14,328 nucleotides of DNA from UBA660 sp046704245 (GCA_046704245.1 JBJKSD010000021.1:1-14328), one strand, 5' to 3'; positions 6,243-14,264 are shown, counted from the stretch's first letter. The notes: a model not told the origin generated them from the letters alone. Made by a program: numbers and translations.

Positions 6243-8672
6243 GTGAATAGATGGTATCGACAAACCCGTTTCTTAATTAGACTACTATATCAAAACTTTA
6301 TTGAATTAGTATTTAATAATTCTTATCGTGCTAGATTTATTTATACTAAATATTATAAAAAAAGTATTATTGATAATAAAATAATTCTTTTAGAAGCTAC
6401 CCATGGCGAATCAATTCATGGTAATATTTTTTATTTATTAAAAGAATTAATTAATGATAAAGATTACTATATATATTTAGGTGTTACTAGAAAACATCGA
6501 CGTTCAATAAAAAAGTTTTTAAATCAAAAAGGTATTACTAATTTAACTTTAGTTGAGGTTCATTCACCATTATATTGTCGTATTTTATGTACTGCTAAAT
6601 ATTTAATTAACGATACTTCTTTTCCCACTTATTTTATTAAAAAAGAAAATCAAATATATTTAAATACTTGGCATGGTACTCCTTTAAAAAAGATGGGGAG
6701 AGAGGCCCAATATGATTTCTATCTTATTGGTAATGTTCAACGAAATTTTTTGATGGCTGATTATTTATTATTTCCAAATGATTTTACGATGGGGATGTTT
6801 ATTAGAGATTATATGTTAGCAAATATTTTTAAAAATAATATTATTTTAACTGGTTATCCTAGAAATGATATCTTCTTTGATAATGAAGCTAGAACTAATT
6901 TAAGAGCTAAATTACATTTAACTAATAAACAAGTTATCGCTTATCTTCCTACTTATCGTAGTATGGGTATAAATGATAAACATAAATTAAATAAAACATT
7001 GTATCGTTATTTTAAGAGAATAGATAAGATGTTAAAAGAGGATCAAGTGTTATATGTTAACCTTCATCCTTTTATGAAAGCATCGATTGATTTTAGTGCT
7101 TTTGATAAAATAAAAGAATTTCCATCTCATTATGAAACCTATGAATTTTTAAATATTACTGACTATCTAATAACTGATTATTCTAGTGTCTTTTTTGATT
7201 ATGCCGTTACTAGACACAAGATCATTCTATTTACCTTTGATAAAAAAGCATATTTAAAGAATAGAGGTCTATATTTTGATTTAAATAACTTACCTTTTCC
7301 TGAAGTATATACCGTTGATCAATTAATTGAAGAGATAAATAATGATAAACAATACGATGATACTACTTTTATCCAAGAATTTAATAAATATGATAAAAAG
7401 GATAATGCTAAGAATATTTTAGCAAGCGTTATTTTAAATAAAGATAATAAATTAAATATCTTTAAATTAGAAAGTAATCATAAAGATAATGTCTTAATCT
7501 TTACTGGTAATTTAGCTAAGAATGGTATTACTACTTCTTTATTTAGTTTAATAAATAATATTGATTTAGATCAACGAAACTATTATTTTACTTTCTATAA
7601 ATCAAATGTCTATCATAACCGTCAGAAAATAAAAGAACTACCCGATAAAGTAAAATATATTCCTATCCATGGTCGTTTAAATTTAACATTTCTAGAACTA
7701 TTTATTTTATTCTTATATTTTAAATTAAATATTAGTAATGCATATATGGATCGTATGTTAGATAAAATATTAGGTCGTGAATTTAATAAATATTTTTATG
7801 GCATTAAATTTTCTAACGTCATTCATTTTACCGGATATGACGCTAGAGCTATTCAGATGTTGGCAAGAGCTGATGCTAATAGGATTATCTTTGTGCATGC
7901 TGATATGATGCAAGAACTAGTCTTTAAGATTAATCAACATCCTAATACTTTAAAGTATGCTTATAATCATTATGATGAAATAGCAATAGTATCGATCGAT
8001 ATTTTAAATTCAACTTTAAAACTGGCTAAAGATTATCGTAAGGTAATAGTAGTATCGAATATTCATGACTATAAAACGATTCGTCAGAAAGCCCAATTAG
8101 AATTAGTCTTTGACCGAGATACTACTAGCAATATATCGTTATCTAAATTAAAAAAGATCTTAGCTGATCATAATAGTAAAAAGATTATTACGATTGGTCG
8201 TTTTTCACCCGAAAAAGGTCATAAACGACTAATCGATGCTTTTAATAAAGTATATCAAGATAATAATAATTTATATTTAATTATTATTGGAGGTTATGGT
8301 GTCTTATATAAAGAAACGTTAGAATATGCTTTAAAGTCTAGTGCTAAAGATCATATTATTTTAATAAAATCAATTAGTAATCCTTTTCCTATTCTTAAAA
8401 GGTGTGATTTATTTGTTTTATCATCATATTATGAAGGTTTAGGTTTAGTATTATTAGAAGCTGATACTTTAGGAGTACCAGTTATATCAACTAGAGTAGT
8501 AGGACCTACTAAATTTATGGAAAAACATCATGGTTATTTAGTTGATAATTCTACTACTGGTATCTATGAAGGTATAGGAGCATATTTAGCAGGTAAAGTT
8601 AAACCAATGAACATTGATTTTGAAGAATATAATAAACGGGCTATAGATCAATTTGAAAATCTATTAAAGTAG
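6243..8672 (+). CDS. Fusion of a TagF-like polyol-phosphate transferase and a GT4 glycosyltransferase
   Basis: This protein of 809 residues has two parts. Residues ~45-400 are a TagF-like domain: NTWHGTPLKKMG (141-152), YLPTYR (234-239), NLHPF (273-277) and ITDYSSVFFDYA (310-321) include both family histidines. Residues ~415-805 are a GT-B family 4 glycosyltransferase: a glycine-rich GNLAKNGITTSL (422-433), TIGRFSPEKGHKRL (650-663) and the E-x7-E motif EGLGLVLLE (731-739). It probably builds the polyol-phosphate chain and adds a sugar in one polypeptide. The start is GTG at 6243 with GGAGG (6231-6235); the ATG at 6241 in another frame is followed at once by TGA. Sugar donor and linkage are not known. 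Confidence 0.9.
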   Translation: MNRWYRQTRFLIRLLYQNFIELVFNNSYRARFIYTKYYKKSIIDNKIILLEATHGESIHGNIFYLLKELINDKDYYIYLGVTRKHRRSIKKFLNQKGITNLTLVEVHSPLYCRILCTAKYLINDTSFPTYFIKKENQIYLNTWHGTPLKKMGREAQYDFYLIGNVQRNFLMADYLLFPNDFTMGMFIRDYMLANIFKNNIILTGYPRNDIFFDNEARTNLRAKLHLTNKQVIAYLPTYRSMGINDKHKLNKTLYRYFKRIDKMLKEDQVLYVNLHPFMKASIDFSAFDKIKEFPSHYETYEFLNITDYLITDYSSVFFDYAVTRHKIILFTFDKKAYLKNRGLYFDLNNLPFPEVYTVDQLIEEINNDKQYDDTTFIQEFNKYDKKDNAKNILASVILNKDNKLNIFKLESNHKDNVLIFTGNLAKNGITTSLFSLINNIDLDQRNYYFTFYKSNVYHNRQKIKELPDKVKYIPIHGRLNLTFLELFILFLYFKLNISNAYMDRMLDKILGREFNKYFYGIKFSNVIHFTGYDARAIQMLARADANRIIFVHADMMQELVFKINQHPNTLKYAYNHYDEIAIVSIDILNSTLKLAKDYRKVIVVSNIHDYKTIRQKAQLELVFDRDTTSNISLSKLKKILADHNSKKIITIGRFSPEKGHKRLIDAFNKVYQDNNNLYLIIIGGYGVLYKETLEYALKSSAKDHIILIKSISNPFPILKRCDLFVLSSYYEGLGLVLLEADTLGVPVISTRVVGPTKFMEKHHGYLVDNSTTGIYEGIGAYLAGKVKPMNIDFEEYNKRAIDQFENLLK

Positions 8673-8680
8673 GTGATAAT

Positions 8681-9478
8681 ATGAACCATATTATCGATGA
8701 ACATCTAGGTTTTTGGAATCAAATATTTAAACTAGCTAAAGCTGATATTATTAAAACTTATAAAGGAGCAGCTTTAGGTTGGTTATGGGCCATTATTAAA
8801 CCAGTTATTACGATACTAGTATATTGGTTTGTTTTTACTATAGGGTTAAAAGGTAGTCATCAAATTAATAATCATCCTTTTTGGATCTGGTTAGTAGTAG
8901 GTATTATTCCTTGGTTTTATATTTCAGAAGTATTAACACAAGGAACCGATGCCATTAGAAAATATAGTTATTTAGTTACCAAGATGAATTTCCCCGTATC
9001 AACGATTCCGACTTTTGTTAATATTTCAAAATTAATTATTCATCTAATTATGTTATTAATTACTATCGTTATCTTATGGATACAAGGTTATCCACCATCT
9101 ATCTATTATTTACAATTACCCCTATATATTATCTTAATGTTTTTATTCTTTACTATGTGGTCTTTATTTGCGGCTCCTTTAGCAGCAATCAGTAAAGACT
9201 TTTCCAACTTAATTAAATCATTTATTACCGTTTTATTTTGGTTATCAGGTATTATTTATGATCCTCATACTATTAATATAAGATGGATTAAAACATTACT
9301 GTTAATTAATCCCGTTACTTTCTTGGCCGAAGGATATCGCAATACTTTAATCTTTAAAGTATGGTTTTTTGAAAATATATGGTCTTTATTAGGTTTTATG
9401 ATAATCTTTTGGATCATGATTTTATTAAGTCTTACTATCTATCAACGGCTTCGTAAAGAAATACCCGATGTCTTATAG
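8681..9478 (+). CDS. tagG: Wall-polymer ABC exporter, permease subunit (TagG/Wzm family)
   Basis: This 265-residue ABC-2 type permease pairs with the next gene to flip a lipid-linked polymer across the membrane. Six membrane segments can be picked out near residues 35-55, 67-85, 115-135, 146-168, 178-194 and 232-254, after a short cytoplasmic N-terminus. The stretch LKARY-like region here reads KADIIKTYKGAALGWLWAI (20-38), the family's amphipathic entry helix, and the PVTFLAEGYR segment (211-220) is also characteristic. The AGGTGAT ribosome-binding site (8671-8677) overlaps the stop of the upstream gene, showing tight coupling. Family and operon context both support teichoic-acid-like export; an O-antigen-type polysaccharide substrate is the alternative. 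Confidence 0.9.
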   Translation: MNHIIDEHLGFWNQIFKLAKADIIKTYKGAALGWLWAIIKPVITILVYWFVFTIGLKGSHQINNHPFWIWLVVGIIPWFYISEVLTQGTDAIRKYSYLVTKMNFPVSTIPTFVNISKLIIHLIMLLITIVILWIQGYPPSIYYLQLPLYIILMFLFFTMWSLFAAPLAAISKDFSNLIKSFITVLFWLSGIIYDPHTINIRWIKTLLLINPVTFLAEGYRNTLIFKVWFFENIWSLLGFMIIFWIMILLSLTIYQRLRKEIPDVL

Positions 9479-9486
9479 GAGGTCTT

Positions 9487-10218
9487 ATGGATATTGCTAT
9501 TAGTTTTAATAATGTAACTAAATTATATAAGTTATATAAGAATGATAAGAGTCGCTTATTATCAGTCTTTTTAGGTGATATGATTAAATATCAATTAAAA
9601 AAAGCTAACGACAAGCTTAGTTTTGATATTAAAAGAGGGGAAGCAGTAGCTATTTTAGGAAGAAATGGAGCTGGTAAATCGACGATGTTAAAGTTAATTA
9701 CTGGTGTTATCTTTCCTACTTCTGGTGAGGTAATAGTCAATGGTAAAGTAAGTGCCTTATTAGAGTTAACAACTGGTTTTGATCCCGAATTTACGGGTCG
9801 TGAAAATTTATATTTAAAAGCTAATCTGATGGGATTAGATAATAATCAAATTAAAGAAGTCGAAGCTGATATTATTTCTTTCTCGGAATTAGGTGAATAT
9901 ATCGATCAACCAGTTCGCACTTATTCTAGTGGTATGAGAGCTCGACTTGGTTTTTCCATTAATGCTAATATTAATCCTGAAATATTAGTTATCGATGAAG
10001 CTTTAAGTGTCGGTGATAGTAAGTTTCAAGAAAAGTGCCGTGATAAAATAACCGACATCTTAGATAAAAATCATGTTACCGTTTTATTTGTAACACATTC
10101 GATTGAATCAGCTAGATCATTTTGTCATCGTGGGTTAGTATTAGATAATGGTAAACTAATATACGATGGTCATATCGATAACGCTATTGAAGAATATAAA
10201 AATATTTTAGCCAAATAA
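9487..10218 (+). CDS. tagH: Wall-polymer ABC exporter, ATPase subunit (TagH/Wzt family)
   Basis: This 243-residue ATPase drives export by the permease encoded 8 bases upstream. It has a Walker A GRNGAGKST (58-66), the family-specific LLELTTGFDPEFTGRENLYL block (91-110), the ABC signature YSSGMRARLGFS (146-157), Walker B ILVIDEAL (166-173) and the H-loop His204. It lacks the C-terminal carbohydrate-binding domain of long Wzt proteins, and also the long C-terminal extension of B. subtilis TagH. AGGAGG (9477-9482) overlaps the TAG stop of the permease. Glycine codons are GGT in 13 of 18 cases. It is the last gene of the operon; a hairpin terminator overlaps its stop. Confidence 0.93.
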   Translation: MDIAISFNNVTKLYKLYKNDKSRLLSVFLGDMIKYQLKKANDKLSFDIKRGEAVAILGRNGAGKSTMLKLITGVIFPTSGEVIVNGKVSALLELTTGFDPEFTGRENLYLKANLMGLDNNQIKEVEADIISFSELGEYIDQPVRTYSSGMRARLGFSINANINPEILVIDEALSVGDSKFQEKCRDKITDILDKNHVTVLFVTHSIESARSFCHRGLVLDNGKLIYDGHIDNAIEEYKNILAK

Positions 10219-10237
10219 AAAACCCTAATGGGTTTTT
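10218..10237. terminator. Bidirectional terminator between the export operon and the lipoprotein gene
   Basis: AAAAACCC (10218-10225) pairs with GGGTTTTT (10230-10237) around TAAT. It ends the plus-strand operon and the minus-strand lipoprotein gene, whose stop codon lies at 10236-10238. Confidence 0.85.
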
Positions 10238-11108
10238 ATTTATATAGTTCTTGTTTTAATAAATCGATGTTCTTTTTTGTTAAACTAATATAATCTTCTT
10301 TATTAAGTCTTTGTTCTTCAGTAATATTACTAATAGTATTTAATTTAATAGTTGTTATTTTTTTATTTTTGATAATACTTTGAATAGTACTATTAGCTTT
10401 TTCATCATCTTTCATATAAATATATTTAATTTCTTTTTGATCGATTAAATTATTTACATCATTGATAACTTTATCAGTTAAATTATCATTATTTTCTAAT
10501 GATATAACTGTTAAACCATACTTATCTAAATAATTAAAGACATCGTTAGCTACAACAATTGTTTTATGAGGAGCATTTTCAATTGTTAACTGGATTTCCG
10601 CATCTAACTCAGATATAGCTAATTTTAATTGTTCATAATTATTATCGATTGATTTCTTTAAATATGTATTAGAAATATATTCATGGAAACCATTTCTAAT
10701 ATTCTGTGATAGCATTAAGAAATTAGATGGATTTAACCATATTTCTTCTATACCATCAGTATATTCCATTCCAATAGCTGCATCGATTATTTTAATCTTC
10801 TTATTTTGATTAATCATACTAACAGCATAGTCAGTTTCTTTACTTAAACCATTATATATTAATAGATCACTTCGACTATAATCACTAACTTGTTTATCAG
10901 TTAAATTATAACTATCAACTGTTACGCCATCAGGATAAATACTAGTAATATTAGCATGATCTTGGTATAGTTCACTAGTAATATATTCTATTGGATAAGC
11001 ACTAGTATATATATCGATACCATCCATACTATCAGTTTTAATACTGATACATCCACTAACAGTTATAGATAGGATAAAGATAAACATTAATAAAAATAAC
11101 TTCTTCAT
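10236..11108 (-). CDS. ZnuA/TroA-like metal-binding lipoprotein with substituted ligand residues
   Basis: This predicted surface lipoprotein has 290 residues. A signal peptide ends in a lipobox V-S-G-C with the lipidated Cys20. The rest follows the layout of the cluster A-I (ZnuA/AdcA/TroA) solute-binding family: a first domain with IYPDGVTVDSYNL (58-69), EIWLNPSNF (122-130), a linker helix (about 140-180), and VVANDVFNYLDKYGL (185-199). At the places where this family normally has His-His-His/Glu-Asp, I align D65, E122, N188 and T258, so the usual metal site is absent. No permease or ATPase for metal uptake is adjacent. The start overlaps the stop of yidD by 4 bp. It may bind another metal through oxygen ligands or have lost transport function. 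Confidence 0.75.
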   Translation of the reverse strand: MKKLFLLMFIFILSITVSGCISIKTDSMDGIDIYTSAYPIEYITSELYQDHANITSIYPDGVTVDSYNLTDKQVSDYSRSDLLIYNGLSKETDYAVSMINQNKKIKIIDAAIGMEYTDGIEEIWLNPSNFLMLSQNIRNGFHEYISNTYLKKSIDNNYEQLKLAISELDAEIQLTIENAPHKTIVVANDVFNYLDKYGLTVISLENNDNLTDKVINDVNNLIDQKEIKYIYMKDDEKANSTIQSIIKNKKITTIKLNTISNITEEQRLNKEDYISLTKKNIDLLKQELYK

Positions 11109-11326
11109 GACTTTCTCCTCTCTGGTACTGGATCATAACCCATAGTACCCCACGGATTACACTTTAATATTCTTTTTATTGCTAAATAACTACCTTTAAT
11201 TACTCCATGACGATCAATAGCTATTTTACCATATTCAGAACATGTTGGTATATGGCGGCATCTATTATGCCATGGACCAGGTATTGATTGATAAATTCTA
11301 ATTAGTAGTATAAATATGTTCTTCAT
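11105..11326 (-). CDS. yidD: YidD, membrane-protein insertion efficiency factor
   Basis: This 73-residue protein matches YidD over its whole length: IRIYQSIPGP (9-18), CRHIPTCSEYG (23-33) and KCNPWGTMGYDPVPER (55-70) are the conserved blocks with their cysteines. YidD is associated with YidC-mediated insertion of membrane proteins and is normally encoded near rnpA/yidC, so its place next to a solute-binding lipoprotein is unusual. The N-terminus is short and hydrophobic, consistent with membrane association. The gene has an AGAGGTGATAAC ribosome-binding region and a near-consensus promoter upstream. The next gene overlaps it by ATGA, so both are translated from one transcript. It ends in TGA, evidence that TGA is a stop codon here. 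Confidence 0.92.
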   Translation of the reverse strand: MKNIFILLIRIYQSIPGPWHNRCRHIPTCSEYGKIAIDRHGVIKGSYLAIKRILKCNPWGTMGYDPVPERRKS

Positions 11327-11341
11327 GTTATCACCTCTTTA

Positions 11342-11370
11342 AGTATACGATATTTTACTTAATTTGTAAA
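11342..11370 (-). promoter_or_regulatory. Promoter of the yidD-lipoprotein transcript
   Basis: On the minus strand, -35 TTTACA (11370-11365) and -10 TATACT (11347-11342) are separated by 17 bases. The element is 15 bases upstream of the yidD start and lies back-to-back with the rnc promoter. Confidence 0.75.
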
Positions 11371-11373
11371 TTT

Positions 11374-11393
11374 AAATGTCTCATCAGACATTT
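11374..11393. repeat. Perfect inverted repeat between the divergent yidD and rnc promoters
   Basis: AAATGTCT (11374-11381) and AGACATTT (11386-11393) are perfect complements separated by CATC. It lies upstream of the -10 of rnc and just outside the -35 of the yidD promoter. It is not transcribed from either, so an operator is more likely than an RNA hairpin. Confidence 0.55.
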
Positions 11394-11396
11394 ATT

Positions 11397-11405
11397 TGAT
11401 ATAAT
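11397..11405 (+). promoter_or_regulatory. Extended -10 promoter of rnc
   Basis: TGATATAAT is a perfect TGn-TATAAT 19 bases before the rnc ATG. The -35 position falls inside the inverted repeat (11374-11393) and is not a match, as in other extended -10 promoters here. The ribosome-binding site AGGTGAT follows. Confidence 0.7.
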
Positions 11406-11423
11406 GATAGTAGGTGATAATAA

Positions 11424-12089
11424 ATGAAAATATTAGACCAATTTAATATCAAACCTAAAAATCATGAGGTGTATGTCATTGCTTTTTCCCATTCATCTTT
11501 TGTCAATGAGACCGGTTTAAATCATAACTATGAGCGTTTAGAGTTCTTGGGTGATGCTGTTCTAGATTTAGTCATCAGTGATTATTTCTATAATAATACT
11601 GACTATGAAGAAGGTAAGATGACTAAGCTTAGAGCTTCTTATGTTTGTGAAAATGCTCTATACGAATATTCTATGAAATTAGAACTAAACGAATATATTA
11701 AATTAGGTCATGGCGAAGAATTAAGTGGTGGTAAGTATCGTAAACCTATCTTAGCTGATGTCTTTGAATCTTTTATAGGAGCTATCTATATTGATCAAGG
11801 ATATGAAGTAGTAAAGAGAGTTATTTATGATGTTATTATTCCTTATATTGAAGCTGGCGATAATAACTTCTTAAATGATTATAAATCAATCTTACAAGAA
11901 TTAGTACAAACTAATCAAAAATCAGTTGATTATCATTTAATAGAAGAAAAAGGTCCTTCCCATAATAAAACTTTTACTGTTGAAGCTAAAGTAAATGGTA
12001 TTGTCTATGGAACTGGTACTGCCAGCAGTAAGAAAGAAGCTGAACAAGAAGCAGCTAAGAATGCTATGGAGAAATTAGCTAAGATGTAA
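11424..12089 (+). CDS. rnc: Ribonuclease III
   Basis: This 221-residue double-stranded-RNA endonuclease processes rRNA precursors and other structured RNAs. The catalytic domain is at residues ~1-145, with the signature ERLEFLGDAV (37-46) carrying E40 and D44, and ADVFESFIGAIYID (111-124) carrying D112 and E115, all metal-binding positions. The dsRNA-binding domain is at ~151-220 and ends with SSKKEAEQEAAKNAMEKL (201-218). The length is normal for a bacterial enzyme. ATG follows AGGTGATAATAA. It is first in a run with murI and purF; in many Bacillota rnc instead sits with smc/ftsY, so this arrangement is local. Confidence 0.97.
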   Translation: MKILDQFNIKPKNHEVYVIAFSHSSFVNETGLNHNYERLEFLGDAVLDLVISDYFYNNTDYEEGKMTKLRASYVCENALYEYSMKLELNEYIKLGHGEELSGGKYRKPILADVFESFIGAIYIDQGYEVVKRVIYDVIIPYIEAGDNNFLNDYKSILQELVQTNQKSVDYHLIEEKGPSHNKTFTVEAKVNGIVYGTGTASSKKEAEQEAAKNAMEKLAKM

Positions 12090-12108
12090 ATAATAATAGG
12101 GGGTTAAT

Positions 12109-12867
12109 ATGAAAATTGGGATGTTTGATTCAGGAGTAGGAGGGCTTACTGTTTTAAAAGAATTTTTAACAGTAATGCCTAACAATGAGTATATCTATGT
12201 TGGTGATTGTAAACGATTACCTTATGGTAATAAATCACAAGAAAACATTACCTTATTTGCTCATCAGATTACTTCTTTTTTAATTAAAGAACAAGTTGAT
12301 TTAATTGTTGTCGCTTGTGGAACAGTTAGTGCTGTAGCATTAACTACCTTACAAAGTAAATATAAAGTACCCATTATAGGTGTTATTGAGCCCACTGTGA
12401 AACAATTACCCAAAGAGTTAGATAAAGTATTAATTATTGCTACTGAAGCTACCATTAAATCTAATATGTGGGAAAAGACTATCTTAAAAGATCATCAACT
12501 AAAAGTATATAGTAAAGCATGTCCTTTATTTGTACCTATAGTTGAAGAAGGCATAACTGATGGTATTATTGCTGAAGAAATAATAAAATTATATTTAAAT
12601 AAATATAAAGATATTGATACTATTATTTTAGGGTGTACCCACTATCCATTACTAGTTAATTCCCTAAAGAAAATAATAGGTGATATTAAATTAATTAATC
12701 CCGGCTTAGAAACAGCTCAATATGTATATAATCATTATCATAATAGTGATAGTAAATATAAACTAACGATATATTTAAGTGATATAAATGATCATTTTAT
12801 CGACATAGGTAATAAAATATTAAATCAAGATATCAGTAATATTGTGCACAAAATAGATTTTGAATAA
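12109..12867 (+). CDS. murI: Glutamate racemase
   Basis: This 252-residue cytoplasmic enzyme interconverts L- and D-glutamate, supplying D-Glu for peptidoglycan. FDSGVGGL (6-13), VGDCKRLPYGNKS (31-43) and both catalytic cysteines are present: C70 in VVACGTVSA and C176 in ILGCTHYPLL. The usual C-N-T after the first catalytic Cys reads C-G-T here (G71), a variant of a residue that contacts substrate in characterised enzymes. AGGGGG (12098-12103) precedes the ATG, 19 bases after rnc. Its stop codon lies in the loop region of a 12-bp inverted repeat. Presence of this gene implies a peptidoglycan-containing cell. Confidence 0.94.
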   Translation: MKIGMFDSGVGGLTVLKEFLTVMPNNEYIYVGDCKRLPYGNKSQENITLFAHQITSFLIKEQVDLIVVACGTVSAVALTTLQSKYKVPIIGVIEPTVKQLPKELDKVLIIATEATIKSNMWEKTILKDHQLKVYSKACPLFVPIVEEGITDGIIAEEIIKLYLNKYKDIDTIILGCTHYPLLVNSLKKIIGDIKLINPGLETAQYVYNHYHNSDSKYKLTIYLSDINDHFIDIGNKILNQDISNIVHKIDFE

Positions 12868-12879
12868 AAAATCTATTTT
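12850..12879 (+). terminator. Hairpin spanning the murI stop, possible weak terminator
   Basis: AAAATAGATTTT (12850-12861) and AAAATCTATTTT (12868-12879) form a perfect 12-bp stem with a six-base loop holding most of the TAA stop. It is almost pure A-T, and the T-run is broken by CTCG, so it may be a partial terminator or an attenuator before purF rather than a full stop. Confidence 0.5.
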
Positions 12880-12907
12880 CTCGTTTTAATAGTGAAAGGA
12901 GTTCTAT

Positions 12908-14260
12908 ATGCAAAGTAATATTCATGAAGCATGTGGTGTATTTGGTTTTTATAATAACGATACTTATCATGGTGCTGATTTAGCGTATTATAGTTTATTT
13001 GCTTTACAACACCGTGGTCAAGAGAGTTGTGGTATAGTAGCTATCGATAAAGATAAGCTAAATTATCATATCGATATGGGTCGTATTGCTGATGTTTTTA
13101 CTACTGATATTATAAGTAAATTAAAGGGTAAAATAACGATAGGTCACGTTAGATATTCAACTACTGGTGATAGTACCTTTAAAAATGTTCAACCCCTTAT
13201 TATTGATCATTTAGTTATGGCTCATAATGGTAATATTATTAATGCTTCTATTATTAAAGCTAAATTATTAAAAAAAGGGATAACATTTAATACTACTACT
13301 GATTCAGAAGTAATCATCCAACTATTAAAATATTATTTAAAGCGTAATAATCTTATCGATAGTATTAAAAAGATGATGAAAGAATTAAAAGGTTCTTATT
13401 CATTGACGATAGCTATGGATAATAAATTAATTGGCATAAGAGATCCATGGGGTATCAGACCTCTATGTTTAGGTAAATTAAATAATTCATATCTTTTAGT
13501 ATCGGAAACATGTGCTTTAGATGTTATTAATGCTCACTTTATTAGAGATATAGATCCTGGTGAAATAGTTATTATTGATAATAAATTAAAGAGTATTAAA
13601 ACTAAAACTGATAAAGCTCATCTATGTATTTTTGAATATATCTATTTTGCTCGCCCTGATAGTTATATTGAACAAAATAGTGTCTATGAAATGCGCAAAA
13701 GATTAGGTAAACAACTAGCTATTGAACATCCAGTCGCTGCTGATTTAGTAATAGGAGTACCTGATTCAGGTACAACGGCTGCTATTGGTTATGCTGGACA
13801 AGCTAATATACCATATGGTGAAGGTCTATTAAAAAATAGATATATTGGTAGAACTTTTATTGACCCTAAACAGAGTCAAAGAGATATCGGTGTTAAAATA
13901 AAATTAAATGTATTAAAAAATAATGTTAAAGGTAAGAGAATAATAATGGTCGATGATTCAATTGTTAGAGGTACAACGATGAAAAGAATAGTTAAATTAA
14001 TTAGGGATGGTGGAGCTAAAGAAGTTCACGTTAGAGTTAGTTCTCCATGTTTTAAATGGCCTTGTTATTTTGGTACCGATATTCCATCTAAAGAACAATT
14101 AATAGCTAATAATTATAATATTGCAGCAATAGCTAAAATATTAGATGTCGATAGTATTGGATATCTAAGTATTGAAGGGTTAAAGAAAGCTAGTTTAAAT
14201 CCTAATTGTAATTTTTGTATGGGATGTTTTACGGGTAAATATCCAATTAAGTTAAAATAA
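12908..14260 (+). CDS. purF: Amidophosphoribosyltransferase (glutamine PRPP amidotransferase)
   Basis: This 450-residue enzyme catalyses the first step of purine synthesis, PRPP plus glutamine to phosphoribosylamine. The N-terminal glutaminase begins HEACGVFGF, so C9 becomes the catalytic N-terminal Cys after removal of an eight-residue propeptide. Later blocks are QHRGQES (34-40), VRYST (81-85), MAHNGN (104-109) and the PRPP loop VDDSIVRGTT (348-357). Cysteines C240, C386, C437 and C440 match the [4Fe-4S] ligands of the B. subtilis-type enzyme, implying oxygen sensitivity. AAAGGAG (12895-12901) precedes the start. No other pur gene lies in the window. Confidence 0.97.
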   Translation: MQSNIHEACGVFGFYNNDTYHGADLAYYSLFALQHRGQESCGIVAIDKDKLNYHIDMGRIADVFTTDIISKLKGKITIGHVRYSTTGDSTFKNVQPLIIDHLVMAHNGNIINASIIKAKLLKKGITFNTTTDSEVIIQLLKYYLKRNNLIDSIKKMMKELKGSYSLTIAMDNKLIGIRDPWGIRPLCLGKLNNSYLLVSETCALDVINAHFIRDIDPGEIVIIDNKLKSIKTKTDKAHLCIFEYIYFARPDSYIEQNSVYEMRKRLGKQLAIEHPVAADLVIGVPDSGTTAAIGYAGQANIPYGEGLLKNRYIGRTFIDPKQSQRDIGVKIKLNVLKNNVKGKRIIMVDDSIVRGTTMKRIVKLIRDGGAKEVHVRVSSPCFKWPCYFGTDIPSKEQLIANNYNIAAIAKILDVDSIGYLSIEGLKKASLNPNCNFCMGCFTGKYPIKLK

Positions 14261-14264
14261 TTAA

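Noticed and set aside
6241..6246. ATG just before the GTG start of the TagF-GT4 fusion
   Set aside because: It is followed immediately by TGA in its frame, so it cannot start the protein.
11105..11107. Mollicutes-type genetic code (TGA as Trp)
   Set aside because: yidD ends properly at TGA, and Trp positions in conserved motifs are TGG.
12264..12455. Open frame of 63 codons on the minus strand inside murI
   Set aside because: It is a shadow of a strongly supported gene, without a recognisable product.
12868..12907. Riboswitch or purine-responsive leader before purF
   Set aside because: The space between murI and purF is only about 40 bases and holds one A/T hairpin, too little for an aptamer.
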